Assembly: GCA_031267575.1 (NCBI GenBank)
Contig: JAIRYN010000067.1
Location: 1 to 40,559 of the forward strand
DNA: 40,559 nt
Reading direction: 5' to 3'
Source: Synergistaceae bacterium
GTDB taxonomy: Bacteria; Synergistota; Synergistia; Synergistales; Aminobacteriaceae
A program made the translations under genes and the position numbers. Under the pieces are notes generated by a model. It had not been told where the DNA came from and did not search any database. It saw only the letters and a list, made by a program, of their open reading frames with translations. This document shows positions 26,456 to 35,029 of the stretch, one piece after another (position 1 is the first letter of the stretch; each line of letters begins with the position of its first letter).

Positions 26456-29182
26456 ATGGCGACGATTACGCTCGCGCAGAGCGAATACCACAGCGTCCCT
26501 TGCGACGATGCTTACGTCTACACTCTGACGTCGGGGAAGGTCGAGGTCTACGCCTGCACGCTGGAGGGATCGGCAAACTATCACAAGATGTTTCTGGCGG
26601 TTATCGGGCCAGGAGAGGTCTTTTTCCCTCTTCTGGAAGCTCAATCCCCCTTAAAAATTTCCGTGTTCGCGATGACCGACGCGGAGATTTTGGAAGCAGA
26701 AACGGCCCAGACGCCGCCGGATATTTTCGCGGAGATGGCGAGCAGGTGGTTCAAGAAATTGAGCGATTTGCCGTGGCTCCGCTATCTTGTCGGCATAAAC
26801 GACGACGTGGTTTCCCGCTGGTTCAGCGAAACCGTATTTGACGAAACCGGTCAGGCTTCTTTTGGGGCTTCTTTTCAGGCCTCTCTCGGCACTGTGAAGG
26901 AAACATTCCTGTTTAATCAAGAGATTCTTTCCATACTCATTTCGGCTCGATTCAGCGCCGACGAACGGCGCGCGGGAGAACGCGCTGAGAATCGGGCAAA
27001 GCAGAGAGTCAAGACGATGTTCGCGGCGATAGCTTCTATCCTCAGCACGGAATACACGTGGTTCGATAGGATCAAAGATTCCGCCATGAACCTCGACGAT
27101 CCAATTTCTTTCGCCGTCAGGATGGTGGCGAGGCATTTCGGCATGGCGACGGAAACCGTTAAACTTCCCCCGGACATGACGTCGAAAATGGACTCGCTGA
27201 CCCTGATGAGACGCCTTGTCAAGAAGGCCAACATGCAAACGCGTCTGGTCACTCTGCCGAAAGATTGGTATAAAAGTGACGCGGGGACGCTTCTTGGCTA
27301 TTACGGAGAAAATCGCGAAATTATTGCCATTATCTCGGAGGGCATCGGGAAATACCGCCTTTTCAACGCGTCGACTCCTCAAGGGCTAAAGGTGAACGCC
27401 GCCGTCGCGGCGCGAATACAGCAAGACGCGTTTGTGTGTTATCCTGGTCTTTCGGCTAAAAAACTGAATTTTCGGGACCTTCTCCGTTTCGCTCTGAAGC
27501 ACGTCTGGAAACACGATTGGCTGACGATATGGGGGCTCAGCGCTCTATCGGGAATCCTGGCCTTCGTCTTGCCTATGGTGACGGCGACCGTGTTTCAGGA
27601 TATTATTCCCATCAATGATCGCCAGGCTCTTGGTACCGTGACTCAGGTCATGTTGGTATCCGGTTTTACCACCGCTGTATTGGGTTTGGTGAGAAGCGTG
27701 GCGTTCATGCGGGTAAAGTCTTACGTTGCCCTGGTCGAATCTGCCCTATGGTCCAGGCTTTTGTCTCTGCCGGCGCGTTTTTTCAGACAGTACGAAATGG
27801 GGGATCTTCTGAATCGGATGCAGGGAGCGCCTATTATCATGGGGCTTTTGGACAACAACCTGCTTTCGGCCATTTTCGATTCGCTGTTTTCGTTCTGCAG
27901 TCTCGTCCTCATGTTTTACTATAGCTCCGAACTCAGTTGGAGAGTGATCATCCCTTGGGGTGTCTATATCGTGCTCTCAGCGTTCGTGTACAAAAAGCTT
28001 TTGTTCCTCTCCGAGAAAAAAATAGAGGCCATGAACAAAACTTCCGCCTTGACCCTTCAGATATTGAGCGGCTTGTCCAAGTTCAAACTGCAAGGCGCGG
28101 AGAGTTCCGCGTTTCATCTGTGGACGCGGGTGTTCAGGGAAGAGTGGAGCTGGAAGTTGAAGATGCGGTGGCGGCAAAGTTTCGTATCAATTCTCAACAT
28201 TGTCCAGCCCACCCTCATGACGATGGCGGTTTACTGGTTCGTGATGGAGCCAGTGAGGGCCGATCCGAGTGCGCAACCGTTTTTGACTGTTTCGAAGTTC
28301 ATGGGTTTTCAGGCCGCGTTCGCTGGTTTTAACGCTACTCTCGTGTCTCTGATCCCCTACGCGGCAAATATTTTCACCGCTAAACCCTATATAGAAAATC
28401 TAAAGCCCATTCTAGAAGCCGAGCCTGAGGTTACGGAGGACAAGATGGACGCGGCAACCCTGAGTGGGGACGTTGAGATAAAAAACGTGTTTTTCAGCTA
28501 CGATCCGGGTTTGCCTATGGTATTGAAGGGAATCTCTTTACACGTGCGGCCTGGCGAATCTGTCGCGTTCGTCGGCAGTTCTGGGTGCGGCAAATCCACT
28601 CTCATTCGTTTGCTGCTGGGTTTTGAAACGCCGACTCAGGGCGCTATTTACTTTGACGGGCAGGCCCTGGCCGGCCTGAACGTCTCGTCGGTCCGCTCTC
28701 AAATGGGCGTCGTACTGCAAAATGGACAACTGATGTCGGGCGATATCTTCACGAATATCGTCGGGACTTTGCCGCTGACGGAAAACGACGCGTGGGAGGC
28801 CGCTCGCATGGTGGGACTTGACCGGGACATCGAAAACATGCCCATGGGAATGCATACGATGATCAGCGAGGGCGCTGGCAACATATCTGGAGGGCAAAGA
28901 CAGAGGATACTTCTGGCGCGCAGCCTGGCCAACCGGCCAAAGATCATCATACTCGACGAGGCCACCAGCGCGCTGGACAACACGACCCAGTCCATAGTCA
29001 CCGAAAGCATGAAAGCTATCCGGGCGACGAAAATAACCGTTGCCCATCGCCTGAGCACGATCGAGGACGCGGATCGAATTTTTGTCATGCAAGATGGTGT
29101 AGTAGCGGAAGAGGGCAACTACGAGACGTTGATGAAACGGGATGGCCTATTCGCCAAACTTGCCAAAAGGCAAATGGAGTAA
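26456..29182 (+). CDS. NHLM bacteriocin export ABC transporter, second permease/ATPase subunit
   Basis: 908 aa from the ATG at 26456, 1 nt after the previous stop. The N-terminal ~370 residues are not a C39 peptidase. They begin with a cupin/cyclic-nucleotide-binding-like beta region (TLTSGKVEVYACTLEG..IGPGEVFFPLLE), as in the second NHLM transporter family, and continue into a helical region. The transmembrane domain spans about 350-620. The ATPase has Walker A GSSGCGKST near 706-714, signature ISGGQRQR near 809 and Walker B IIILDEATSALD near 830. It probably forms a heteromer with the peptidase-bearing transporter, as in other NHLM loci. Confidence 0.92.
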   Translation: MATITLAQSEYHSVPCDDAYVYTLTSGKVEVYACTLEGSANYHKMFLAVIGPGEVFFPLLEAQSPLKISVFAMTDAEILEAETAQTPPDIFAEMASRWFKKLSDLPWLRYLVGINDDVVSRWFSETVFDETGQASFGASFQASLGTVKETFLFNQEILSILISARFSADERRAGERAENRAKQRVKTMFAAIASILSTEYTWFDRIKDSAMNLDDPISFAVRMVARHFGMATETVKLPPDMTSKMDSLTLMRRLVKKANMQTRLVTLPKDWYKSDAGTLLGYYGENREIIAIISEGIGKYRLFNASTPQGLKVNAAVAARIQQDAFVCYPGLSAKKLNFRDLLRFALKHVWKHDWLTIWGLSALSGILAFVLPMVTATVFQDIIPINDRQALGTVTQVMLVSGFTTAVLGLVRSVAFMRVKSYVALVESALWSRLLSLPARFFRQYEMGDLLNRMQGAPIIMGLLDNNLLSAIFDSLFSFCSLVLMFYYSSELSWRVIIPWGVYIVLSAFVYKKLLFLSEKKIEAMNKTSALTLQILSGLSKFKLQGAESSAFHLWTRVFREEWSWKLKMRWRQSFVSILNIVQPTLMTMAVYWFVMEPVRADPSAQPFLTVSKFMGFQAAFAGFNATLVSLIPYAANIFTAKPYIENLKPILEAEPEVTEDKMDAATLSGDVEIKNVFFSYDPGLPMVLKGISLHVRPGESVAFVGSSGCGKSTLIRLLLGFETPTQGAIYFDGQALAGLNVSSVRSQMGVVLQNGQLMSGDIFTNIVGTLPLTENDAWEAARMVGLDRDIENMPMGMHTMISEGAGNISGGQRQRILLARSLANRPKIIILDEATSALDNTTQSIVTESMKAIRATKITVAHRLSTIEDADRIFVMQDGVVAEEGNYETLMKRDGLFAKLAKRQME

Positions 29183-29193
29183 AAATGGGGTAG

Positions 29194-30039
29194 ATGTCAA
29201 TGACTGATTTCATGGACGCTCTTGTGGCGAATAAGTATTTGGATTATCGATACTCGATTCCCGAAAAGATATTCAAAAAAGAAAACTTTCCTCTTCCAGA
29301 CGAAGCATTTACCTCCAAGTGGATTGCTTGGCTGGAGAACCGGGATAGCGATTTTCCTGATGATGTTTGCGCCTTGCTCTCGGGACCGGGCGTGAGGGTG
29401 TGGCTAGAGGCGACGCCCGCTGGCGGAATCCCCGTCGTGTACGCGGAGGACAGACGACTCTTCGAGAGATTAACCGCTATTTTGAGCATGGAAGACGAGG
29501 AGAGGACGCTTCCCGCCAGTGTTAACGCGTTCACGCTTCCCGCCAAGCACCCCGGTTTTACGGGACACAGGGTGATATGCCTGGCCAAGGCGGGGTATAG
29601 CGCGCTCTCCGGTGAGGACGTGGGGATCGAGAACGGGGAATGGTTGGAGAAGTCCGCTACCATACGGTTGCGTCACGAGTGCTGTCATTACTTTACGTTG
29701 AGGGTCCTGGGAGGCATGAAGAACCACGCGCTGGATGAGGTGGTGGCGGATTGTGTCGGGCAATTATCCGCTTTTGGGCGTTACGACGCCTCGTTGCAGA
29801 GAAAATTTTTTGGTTTGAAAGATGATGGCATCGTCCAAGGCGGGCGTCTGGAGTTTTATGTAAAAAAATTGTCCAAAGGCGCGGTTGCTTTAGTTTGCCA
29901 GAGAGTCGAAGAAGCTTTGGATGGCCTGGAGAAATATCTCGAAAAAAACGACGAAATGGCCTTTAAGGATCGTGGGCCGGAATTGATCGTGAAGCTCGCT
30001 ACTCTCGGCCTTTCCGGAATAGCGGAGCTGGGTCGTTAG
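29194..30039 (+). CDS. HExxH putative zinc metallopeptidase of the export operon
   Basis: 281 aa (ATG 29200 is an equally possible start with a better-spaced GGGG). I do not recognise the family. Residues 161-165 are HECCH, an HExxH zinc-peptidase signature in a helix (IRLRHECCHYFTLRVLGG). Downstream HALDEVVADCVG (178-189) offers Glu182 or Asp186 as the third ligand, spaced as in gluzincin-like families. There is no signal peptide or membrane segment, so it should be cytosolic. It starts 11 nt after the second transporter. A role in processing or quality control of the exported product is inferred from position only. Non-catalytic metal binding cannot be excluded. Confidence 0.65.
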   Translation: MSMTDFMDALVANKYLDYRYSIPEKIFKKENFPLPDEAFTSKWIAWLENRDSDFPDDVCALLSGPGVRVWLEATPAGGIPVVYAEDRRLFERLTAILSMEDEERTLPASVNAFTLPAKHPGFTGHRVICLAKAGYSALSGEDVGIENGEWLEKSATIRLRHECCHYFTLRVLGGMKNHALDEVVADCVGQLSAFGRYDASLQRKFFGLKDDGIVQGGRLEFYVKKLSKGAVALVCQRVEEALDGLEKYLEKNDEMAFKDRGPELIVKLATLGLSGIAELGR

Positions 30040-30060
30040 TTTAGTTGTGTCTTGCGGTTG

Positions 30061-30096
30061 TGTCTTTCAGCTATGTCTTTCAGTTATGTCTTTCAG
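30061..30096. repeat. 13-bp x~2.8 tandem repeat
   Basis: TGTCTTTCAGCTA, TGTCTTTCAGTTA and TGTCTTTCAG fill the gap between the HExxH gene and the ribosome site of the next gene. Confidence 0.88.
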
Positions 30097-30125
30097 GGAA
30101 GCCAGTTCTTCAAGGAGAGGTGCTT

Positions 30126-31514
30126 ATGCTTTTCACAATATCGCGATTGATATCGCGAGACGGAGTGGATATCGAGAGTACTCCCTACGCTGAACAAGAC
30201 GAGATCAACTCCTGCGTTTTTGACGCGACGGATTTTTTCAAGGTGACCGGCATCGAAAAATACAAAATGAACTTTTCCGTACCGCGGAAAAGGGAGGTCG
30301 CAATAGAGGTCCTAAAGACGTCCTTCGCCTATGCGGCGCTTTCGTCGCGACTGGACGCGGTGAAAAACCGCATTCGGGAGTTAAGCGAGTACAGCAGGAA
30401 AAATTTTTTGTTCCAAAGCCCTGACTTGACAGAGGAGGAATCTCGCGTCGCTGGCGAAACCAGGCTTCTGCGGACGGAAAAGACGCACCTTCTGGACGAG
30501 ATCCAACGCCTGACCGTCTCGGAGATCGGCGCTCGAAAAGAAAATCGTATTTTGACGTATAAAGACACGGTTTTGTGCAACTCTCTCGAAAATATGGAGA
30601 CGATCCTACCCGAACTCCGCGGAATGGACGCGGGCAGACTGGAAAGAATCCCGATATTTACGAAGGCCTTCGACGAATTGCCCGCGAAACGAAAGAGTGG
30701 TCAGAGACTGGCCGTCGTGGGTGGCCCTTGTCTACTGGGGACCGGAGAAATGCTCATTCACGTGATTCACAGCAACGGCAGCTCGTCCTGCTTCGATTTC
30801 AACACGGGAAACTACAGCGGCAATCTGCGCGACGAGGACGCCCTCGGACCCCACATCAGAGAAAACGCTGACAGAATCGTGAAAATTCTCTTTGAAAACA
30901 AAAAGAACGCGCTGACGCTTCAGGACCACGAATTTCTGCGGTTGCCGATGGAATTCGCACGCATGCTGGAGGTTCCCGTAGTCATTCCCTTGCCCGACGC
31001 GGCCTATATGAAATATATCGAATCGGTCACCTCCTCTGCTGCTCCGGATGTCCGCGAATCGGTGAAGGGGGATTTTGAGGTGGAAATACGCCAGATTTCT
31101 CGGCTGTTCCTGGACGCCATCGAGGAACTGAAGCGCCATCTGTGCCCTCCGAAGCTGGCGGTGCTCCATGCCGGCGATGAAGCGGGGCTCAATGCCTTTT
31201 ACAACGGCAGGCGATGCTATTATGACCGATTTCTCTCGTTCAGTCAGGGATTAGCGCCGATAACCAGGAAAGCCGATATGATTGAATCTGTGACGGATTA
31301 TATTTTTTACCCCGCGCTACCTTTTTATTTGTGGGGTATCGAAAATATCATTCAAGTCGATTCCCTGAACGAAACAGATTCTCTGCGCAAATGCGCGAAC
31401 GCCCATGGGTCCGCGATCCATCTTTTCGGCGTGCTCTATCCCGAAATGCTCGATAAAAGCGCCTCCCGGGCCATGTCGATGGCCCCCGTCGAGGACAAGG
31501 AGTACATGCGTTGA
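30126..31514 (+). CDS. Uncharacterised 462-aa protein of the export operon
   Basis: 462 aa from the ATG at 30126, which has AAGGAGAGG about 6 nt upstream. A longer in-frame version would run through a tandem repeat. I recognise no family. Visible features are a charged, coiled-coil-prone stretch at about residues 70-140, a glycine-rich turn RLAVVGGPCLLGTGEM near 225, and no signal peptide or membrane helix. The protein looks cytosolic and globular. Its stop overlaps the TTG start of the next gene, so the two are translationally coupled and probably act together. Its position between an HExxH protein and a sensor-transporter chimera suggests a role in making or handling the exported product, but that is a guess. 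Confidence 0.7.
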   Translation: MLFTISRLISRDGVDIESTPYAEQDEINSCVFDATDFFKVTGIEKYKMNFSVPRKREVAIEVLKTSFAYAALSSRLDAVKNRIRELSEYSRKNFLFQSPDLTEEESRVAGETRLLRTEKTHLLDEIQRLTVSEIGARKENRILTYKDTVLCNSLENMETILPELRGMDAGRLERIPIFTKAFDELPAKRKSGQRLAVVGGPCLLGTGEMLIHVIHSNGSSSCFDFNTGNYSGNLRDEDALGPHIRENADRIVKILFENKKNALTLQDHEFLRLPMEFARMLEVPVVIPLPDAAYMKYIESVTSSAAPDVRESVKGDFEVEIRQISRLFLDAIEELKRHLCPPKLAVLHAGDEAGLNAFYNGRRCYYDRFLSFSQGLAPITRKADMIESVTDYIFYPALPFYLWGIENIIQVDSLNETDSLRKCANAHGSAIHLFGVLYPEMLDKSASRAMSMAPVEDKEYMR

Positions 31515-34500
31515 AGAGCAAACGTTCTAAATTAGATTTTTACAAATTAGATTTTTACAAATTAGATTTTCACAAATCAGGTTTTCGGGCGATATTTTAC
31601 GTGATATTCTGTGCCGCCATAGCCTCAATCTTGTTCTTGCATCAAAACTTTCGCTACGGGCAACTAAATCCGTTTAGGGAGGTTGAGCTGCACAATATCC
31701 TGATGGCCAAGACGGACGTTGCCGGAGACACGTATATCATAGACAGCGGCAGGAGTCGAATCGTCAAAATGAATGAGGACGGCCGCGCCAGCTATGAGAT
31801 AAAAGGGGGAAGCGACGGCGACGTCTTTTACAATGTGTGTAACCTCGCCGTCGAAGACGAAAAGAGCTTCTTTCTCCACGAAGTCGCGTGGGACGAAAGC
31901 GGAATGAGTGTTATCACCGAGCGCATTCTAGAGTTTGACAAGAGATCAGGGGCGTCGCGGGGGGAACTGTATCGACTTGACCGGAACGCGATTAGCGCCG
32001 ATAAAAACCTGTCGGCTTTGATTGCGTTGAACATCCTGAAATTTGAGGCTGGGAAGCTGTGGTTTGTGCGAAAAGATGAGGATTTTTTCGCGCTTCACAG
32101 CCTTGTTCCGGGAGAAGCGGCCGTTACGGAATATACCTTCAGTTACAAGGAAGCTCTGTGGACCTTGGGCGATTTTGCGGTCGATGTCGTCGCGAAACGG
32201 CTTTTCTTCACGGACAAGACTGGCGTCGTCAAAATTGCCGACTTCGATGAAATCAGCAATGGGGGAAAAAATAAAATATCCGTCCTTTTCAATCCGGTAT
32301 CTGGAGTTTCGGCGAGGGAATTTTCCCTTCCGTACCGGTTGGCCCTTGGCGAATCCGAGCTGTATTTTTCCGACATCGGCAAACGGGCAATTATGCGCTT
32401 GGACGGCGAAAACACGGCAAAAATCGTGTTAGGCGGCTGGGAGGATGATTCTCTGCCGGTTCTCTATTCTTTTGTGCATTTTAGAGACATGCCGCCTAAG
32501 GACGGCCTGCTGACCTTGAATAGCGACGCTTCCATCCTCGGTCTTACTCCGGCGGGAAAAGAAGTCTTCCGTGCCTCGTCGCTGCCGGTTGGGCATCGGA
32601 TCCTGTTGCTGAGGATCTGTTTTTGGGTCTCCATGTTTGTTCTCCTGTCATCTCTAGTCCTGGTTTTCACGGGGACTGTTTTTCGTTTTTTGAACAGCGA
32701 AAAGACGAACGTCAAGGAACTGCTGTCGCTCTCTATTATCGTAGGCATGGGCTTGGCGTTTATTGCGGTGGTACCCACGGTCTTCAGCGAACTGAGAGCC
32801 ACGGCGAAAAATGAAATGATGAACCGGCTCTCCTATATCATGGAAGTCTCCTCTCAAATTCTCGACACGAAGGCACTGGCCGAAATCAAGACCCCCCAAG
32901 ACTACAATGGGCTAGCATACAGGAACTTCAGGGATTCCCTGGACGACCTTGTGAAAAGAGAAAAAGAGTGGAACAGACAAATATACTGCGATGTTTTCCG
33001 ATTCAAAGATGGAATCCGGTATAGCGTCTGTTTTTTGGATGGAACGATCGGAGCGTTTTTCAACCCAACAAGCGTTGAAAATTCCGAAGCCCAGGTCTGG
33101 GAGGAGAAGGACGAATGGATTAAAAACATGGGCTACCAAGACGCCAGTGGAAACTACATGTCCCTGACCGGTCCGATTTACAACGCCGACGGTGGAGTAG
33201 GGGGAGGAATCGAACTTGGGGTCGATTTGTGGGCACTGGAAAATCGTATTCGCGTTCTGTCGAAGGGCGCTCTGGTTCGCACTCTGCTTATATTGGCGTT
33301 CTTGCTCTTTCTCGTTTCCGAGATCATCGAATCCATCCCCTTTACGAAAATCCACTCCAGGAATGAGGACGAAAGAGAAATCCCCATCGCTTACCTCCGT
33401 CCCTTTACGTTTGTCGTTTTCCTGGCGTTCAACTTGTCCACCGGATTTCTTCCCAACTACGCGATGAAACTGGGCGCTTCTTTCATGGGCTTCTCTCCCG
33501 AATTCTCCGCTGTTCTGCCGATCACCGTCGGCAATGTCACCCTAACAATCGCGCCGTTGATATTGCCTTTTATGATCGCGCGCTTAGGTTTTTATAGCTC
33601 TTTTGTTGCCGGTTTCGTTCTGTGTGTCGCGGGGTACACACTGAGCGCCGCCGCGATCACGGTCGATTCGCTTACCGTGGGAATGGGTGTTTTGAGTTTG
33701 GGTGCTGGTACGTTATTCACTTTGACGCAGACATGCGTCGCAGCGCGGAAAAACGCCGACGAAAAGGCTTTGGCGTTTTCTTCTTTCGCCTCCGCTAGTT
33801 TTTCCGGCATCAATTGCGGTATTATGATCGGAGGTATTATCGCCGTCTCCTTCGGTCAAAAAGCGGTTTTTTCCTTCGGCACCTTTGGGATGCTATCGGT
33901 GATGGCGGCGTTCCTGTTTTTGACGAAGAAAAAGATGGAAATCTGGCGTCCTGCCGGCGTGGGTGTCGCGCGCCCAGCTCGCGCGCCATTCGTGTTTCCC
34001 CGGAGGATTATCGAGTTTCTGGCGTTGTCGTTCTTTCCATTTACCCTGTATAGTGGGTTTATATACTATCTCGTTCCCGTGTTTGGTAGCCAGTCTGGAT
34101 TTTCCGACGCGGAAATCAGCTTGGTTTTCGTCTTTTTCGGAATGGGCCTCATGTTCCTGGGGCCAAAAATCGTGGCTTTCACGCGCGGGGAAACGAACGA
34201 CATCTCTTCTTTCCTCTGGACGGCTCTCGTCATAGAGCTGACGGGTATTCTTTGCTTCGCCTCCTTCCAATCCATAGCCGCGATGCTGGCGGCGGTTTTT
34301 GTCCTGGGAGGAGCGTCCGGTGTGGGCAACGTGTATTTTCCTCTTTACCTTACAGAAATGCCCGAAACCAAGAAACTCCGGGAAGGCAGCGATATGGCAT
34401 TGTTCAATTTTACCGAGAATCTGGGATTCGCAGCTGGCCCCATGATCTTCAGTGCCATTTTACACTCCGGATCTTCCGCCTGGTATTATGTCCTGGCTGC

Positions 34501-34576
34501 CTCGATGCTGCTGACGTCCTTGTTGTACCGCACCGTCCGGCGCGACTCACAAGACTCTACTGGGCTTCCTCGATAA
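31511..34576 (+). CDS. Chimeric membrane protein: beta-propeller-like sensor, Cache-like domain and MFS transporter
   Basis: 1021 aa from a TTG at 31511 (AAGGAG 8 nt upstream) overlapping the previous stop. Order: short cytosolic tail with LDFYK repeats (7-21); membrane helix 26-44; extracytoplasmic region 45-360 with NHL/beta-propeller-like strands (DTYIIDSGRSRIVKMNEDG, LYFSDIGKRAIMRLDG); helices 364-390 and 404-425; a second extracytoplasmic domain 430-585 resembling Cache sensors (ending SLTGPIYNADGGVGGGIELG); helix 587-606; then about 12 helices of a major facilitator domain (625-1010). The MFS part has no obvious substrate signature. It closes the export operon and might sense an envelope signal or export or import a related small molecule. 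Confidence 0.75.
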   Translation: MKSKRSKLDFYKLDFYKLDFHKSGFRAIFYVIFCAAIASILFLHQNFRYGQLNPFREVELHNILMAKTDVAGDTYIIDSGRSRIVKMNEDGRASYEIKGGSDGDVFYNVCNLAVEDEKSFFLHEVAWDESGMSVITERILEFDKRSGASRGELYRLDRNAISADKNLSALIALNILKFEAGKLWFVRKDEDFFALHSLVPGEAAVTEYTFSYKEALWTLGDFAVDVVAKRLFFTDKTGVVKIADFDEISNGGKNKISVLFNPVSGVSAREFSLPYRLALGESELYFSDIGKRAIMRLDGENTAKIVLGGWEDDSLPVLYSFVHFRDMPPKDGLLTLNSDASILGLTPAGKEVFRASSLPVGHRILLLRICFWVSMFVLLSSLVLVFTGTVFRFLNSEKTNVKELLSLSIIVGMGLAFIAVVPTVFSELRATAKNEMMNRLSYIMEVSSQILDTKALAEIKTPQDYNGLAYRNFRDSLDDLVKREKEWNRQIYCDVFRFKDGIRYSVCFLDGTIGAFFNPTSVENSEAQVWEEKDEWIKNMGYQDASGNYMSLTGPIYNADGGVGGGIELGVDLWALENRIRVLSKGALVRTLLILAFLLFLVSEIIESIPFTKIHSRNEDEREIPIAYLRPFTFVVFLAFNLSTGFLPNYAMKLGASFMGFSPEFSAVLPITVGNVTLTIAPLILPFMIARLGFYSSFVAGFVLCVAGYTLSAAAITVDSLTVGMGVLSLGAGTLFTLTQTCVAARKNADEKALAFSSFASASFSGINCGIMIGGIIAVSFGQKAVFSFGTFGMLSVMAAFLFLTKKKMEIWRPAGVGVARPARAPFVFPRRIIEFLALSFFPFTLYSGFIYYLVPVFGSQSGFSDAEISLVFVFFGMGLMFLGPKIVAFTRGETNDISSFLWTALVIELTGILCFASFQSIAAMLAAVFVLGGASGVGNVYFPLYLTEMPETKKLREGSDMALFNFTENLGFAAGPMIFSAILHSGSSAWYYVLAASMLLTSLLYRTVRRDSQDSTGLPR
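31531..31575 (+). repeat. 15-bp x3 in-frame tandem repeat
   Basis: ATTAGATTTTTACAA twice and ATTAGATTTTCACAA once. They encode the LDFYK/LDFYK/LDFHK repeats in the cytosolic N-terminal tail of the chimera. Confidence 0.95.
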
Positions 34577-34610
34577 GAAAGCCTGGGCGATAAAAGAAAG
34601 CCTGGGCGTA
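34575..34610. repeat. ~18-bp tandem duplication after the export operon
   Basis: AAGAAAGCCTGGGCGATAA is followed by AAGAAAGCCTGGGCGTAA. The first copy contains the TAA-adjacent end of the MFS chimera gene. Confidence 0.8.
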
Positions 34611-34634
34611 AAATCATGATATAAAATCATAATA

Positions 34635-34672
34635 AAAGTGAGCCAAGCGCCAAATGGTACTTGACTCACTTT
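34635..34672 (+). terminator. Terminator of the export operon
   Basis: The stem AAAGTGAG-C-CAAG pairs with CTTG-A-CTCACTTT around a 12-nt loop, and the 3' arm ends in TTTCTTT. It lies about 60 nt after the last gene of the operon. It also abuts the right end of an IS200/IS605 remnant. Confidence 0.7.
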
Positions 34673-34680
34673 CTTTGACA

Positions 34681-34821
34681 TACTTCCACGACTAAAGTCG
34701 TGTGATTTTAAGACCGACAAAGACAGCCAATTGAAGTGGGTCTTACGTCTTCTCTCTCAAGAGTCGATGCCCCGACTCTGCGGATATTCAGCGCCGCATT
34801 GATATCGCAATCATGAAAGAA
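34681..34821 (-). pseudogene. tnpB: IS200/IS605 tnpB 3' remnant with right-end hairpin
   Basis: On the minus strand the frame ending at the TAA at 34708-34710 reads HDCDINAALNIRRVGASTLE, followed by a short tail. This is the C-terminal end of TnpB/OrfB transposon nucleases (the DxDxNAAxNI segment after the zinc finger). Everything upstream is missing, including the RuvC core. Just beyond the stop, CACGACTTTAGTCGTG forms the hairpin usual at the right end of these elements, where the guide RNA scaffold lies. It is a decayed insertion that can no longer move by itself. Confidence 0.8.
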
Positions 34822-34849
34822 GTCTAATATGAATTTAGAGACACGACAA

Positions 34850-34937
34850 GAAACAAAAACGAACACCACTCGTTGGCAGCGTTGCGATTCTTATCCAACG
34901 GCTGAAGCCCTTAGCTTTCTCATCGCTTTATCGTAAA
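34850..34937 (-). repeat. Dispersed ~90-bp repeat, copy 2 (minus)
   Basis: Read on the minus strand it starts TTTACGATAAAGCGATGAGA, identical for 24 nt to the copy after the second tRNA-Thr. It continues with a similar GGCTTCAGC(C/T) hairpin, GGAT(A/G)AGAAT and a T-rich end. I do not recognise the element. Confidence 0.75.
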
Positions 34938-34966
34938 GGGCTCTTCAAAGAGAGCAACCTGCCTCG

Positions 34967-34990
34967 TTCATCTCATTCATCTCATTCATC
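34967..34990. repeat. 9-bp x~2.7 tandem repeat
   Basis: TTCATCTCA, TTCATCTCA and TTCATC in the gap before the carbonic anhydrase stop codon. Confidence 0.8.
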
Positions 34991-35029
34991 AATCCCAATC
35001 CTGTTAATCCCGTTTTTTCTGATTTTACT

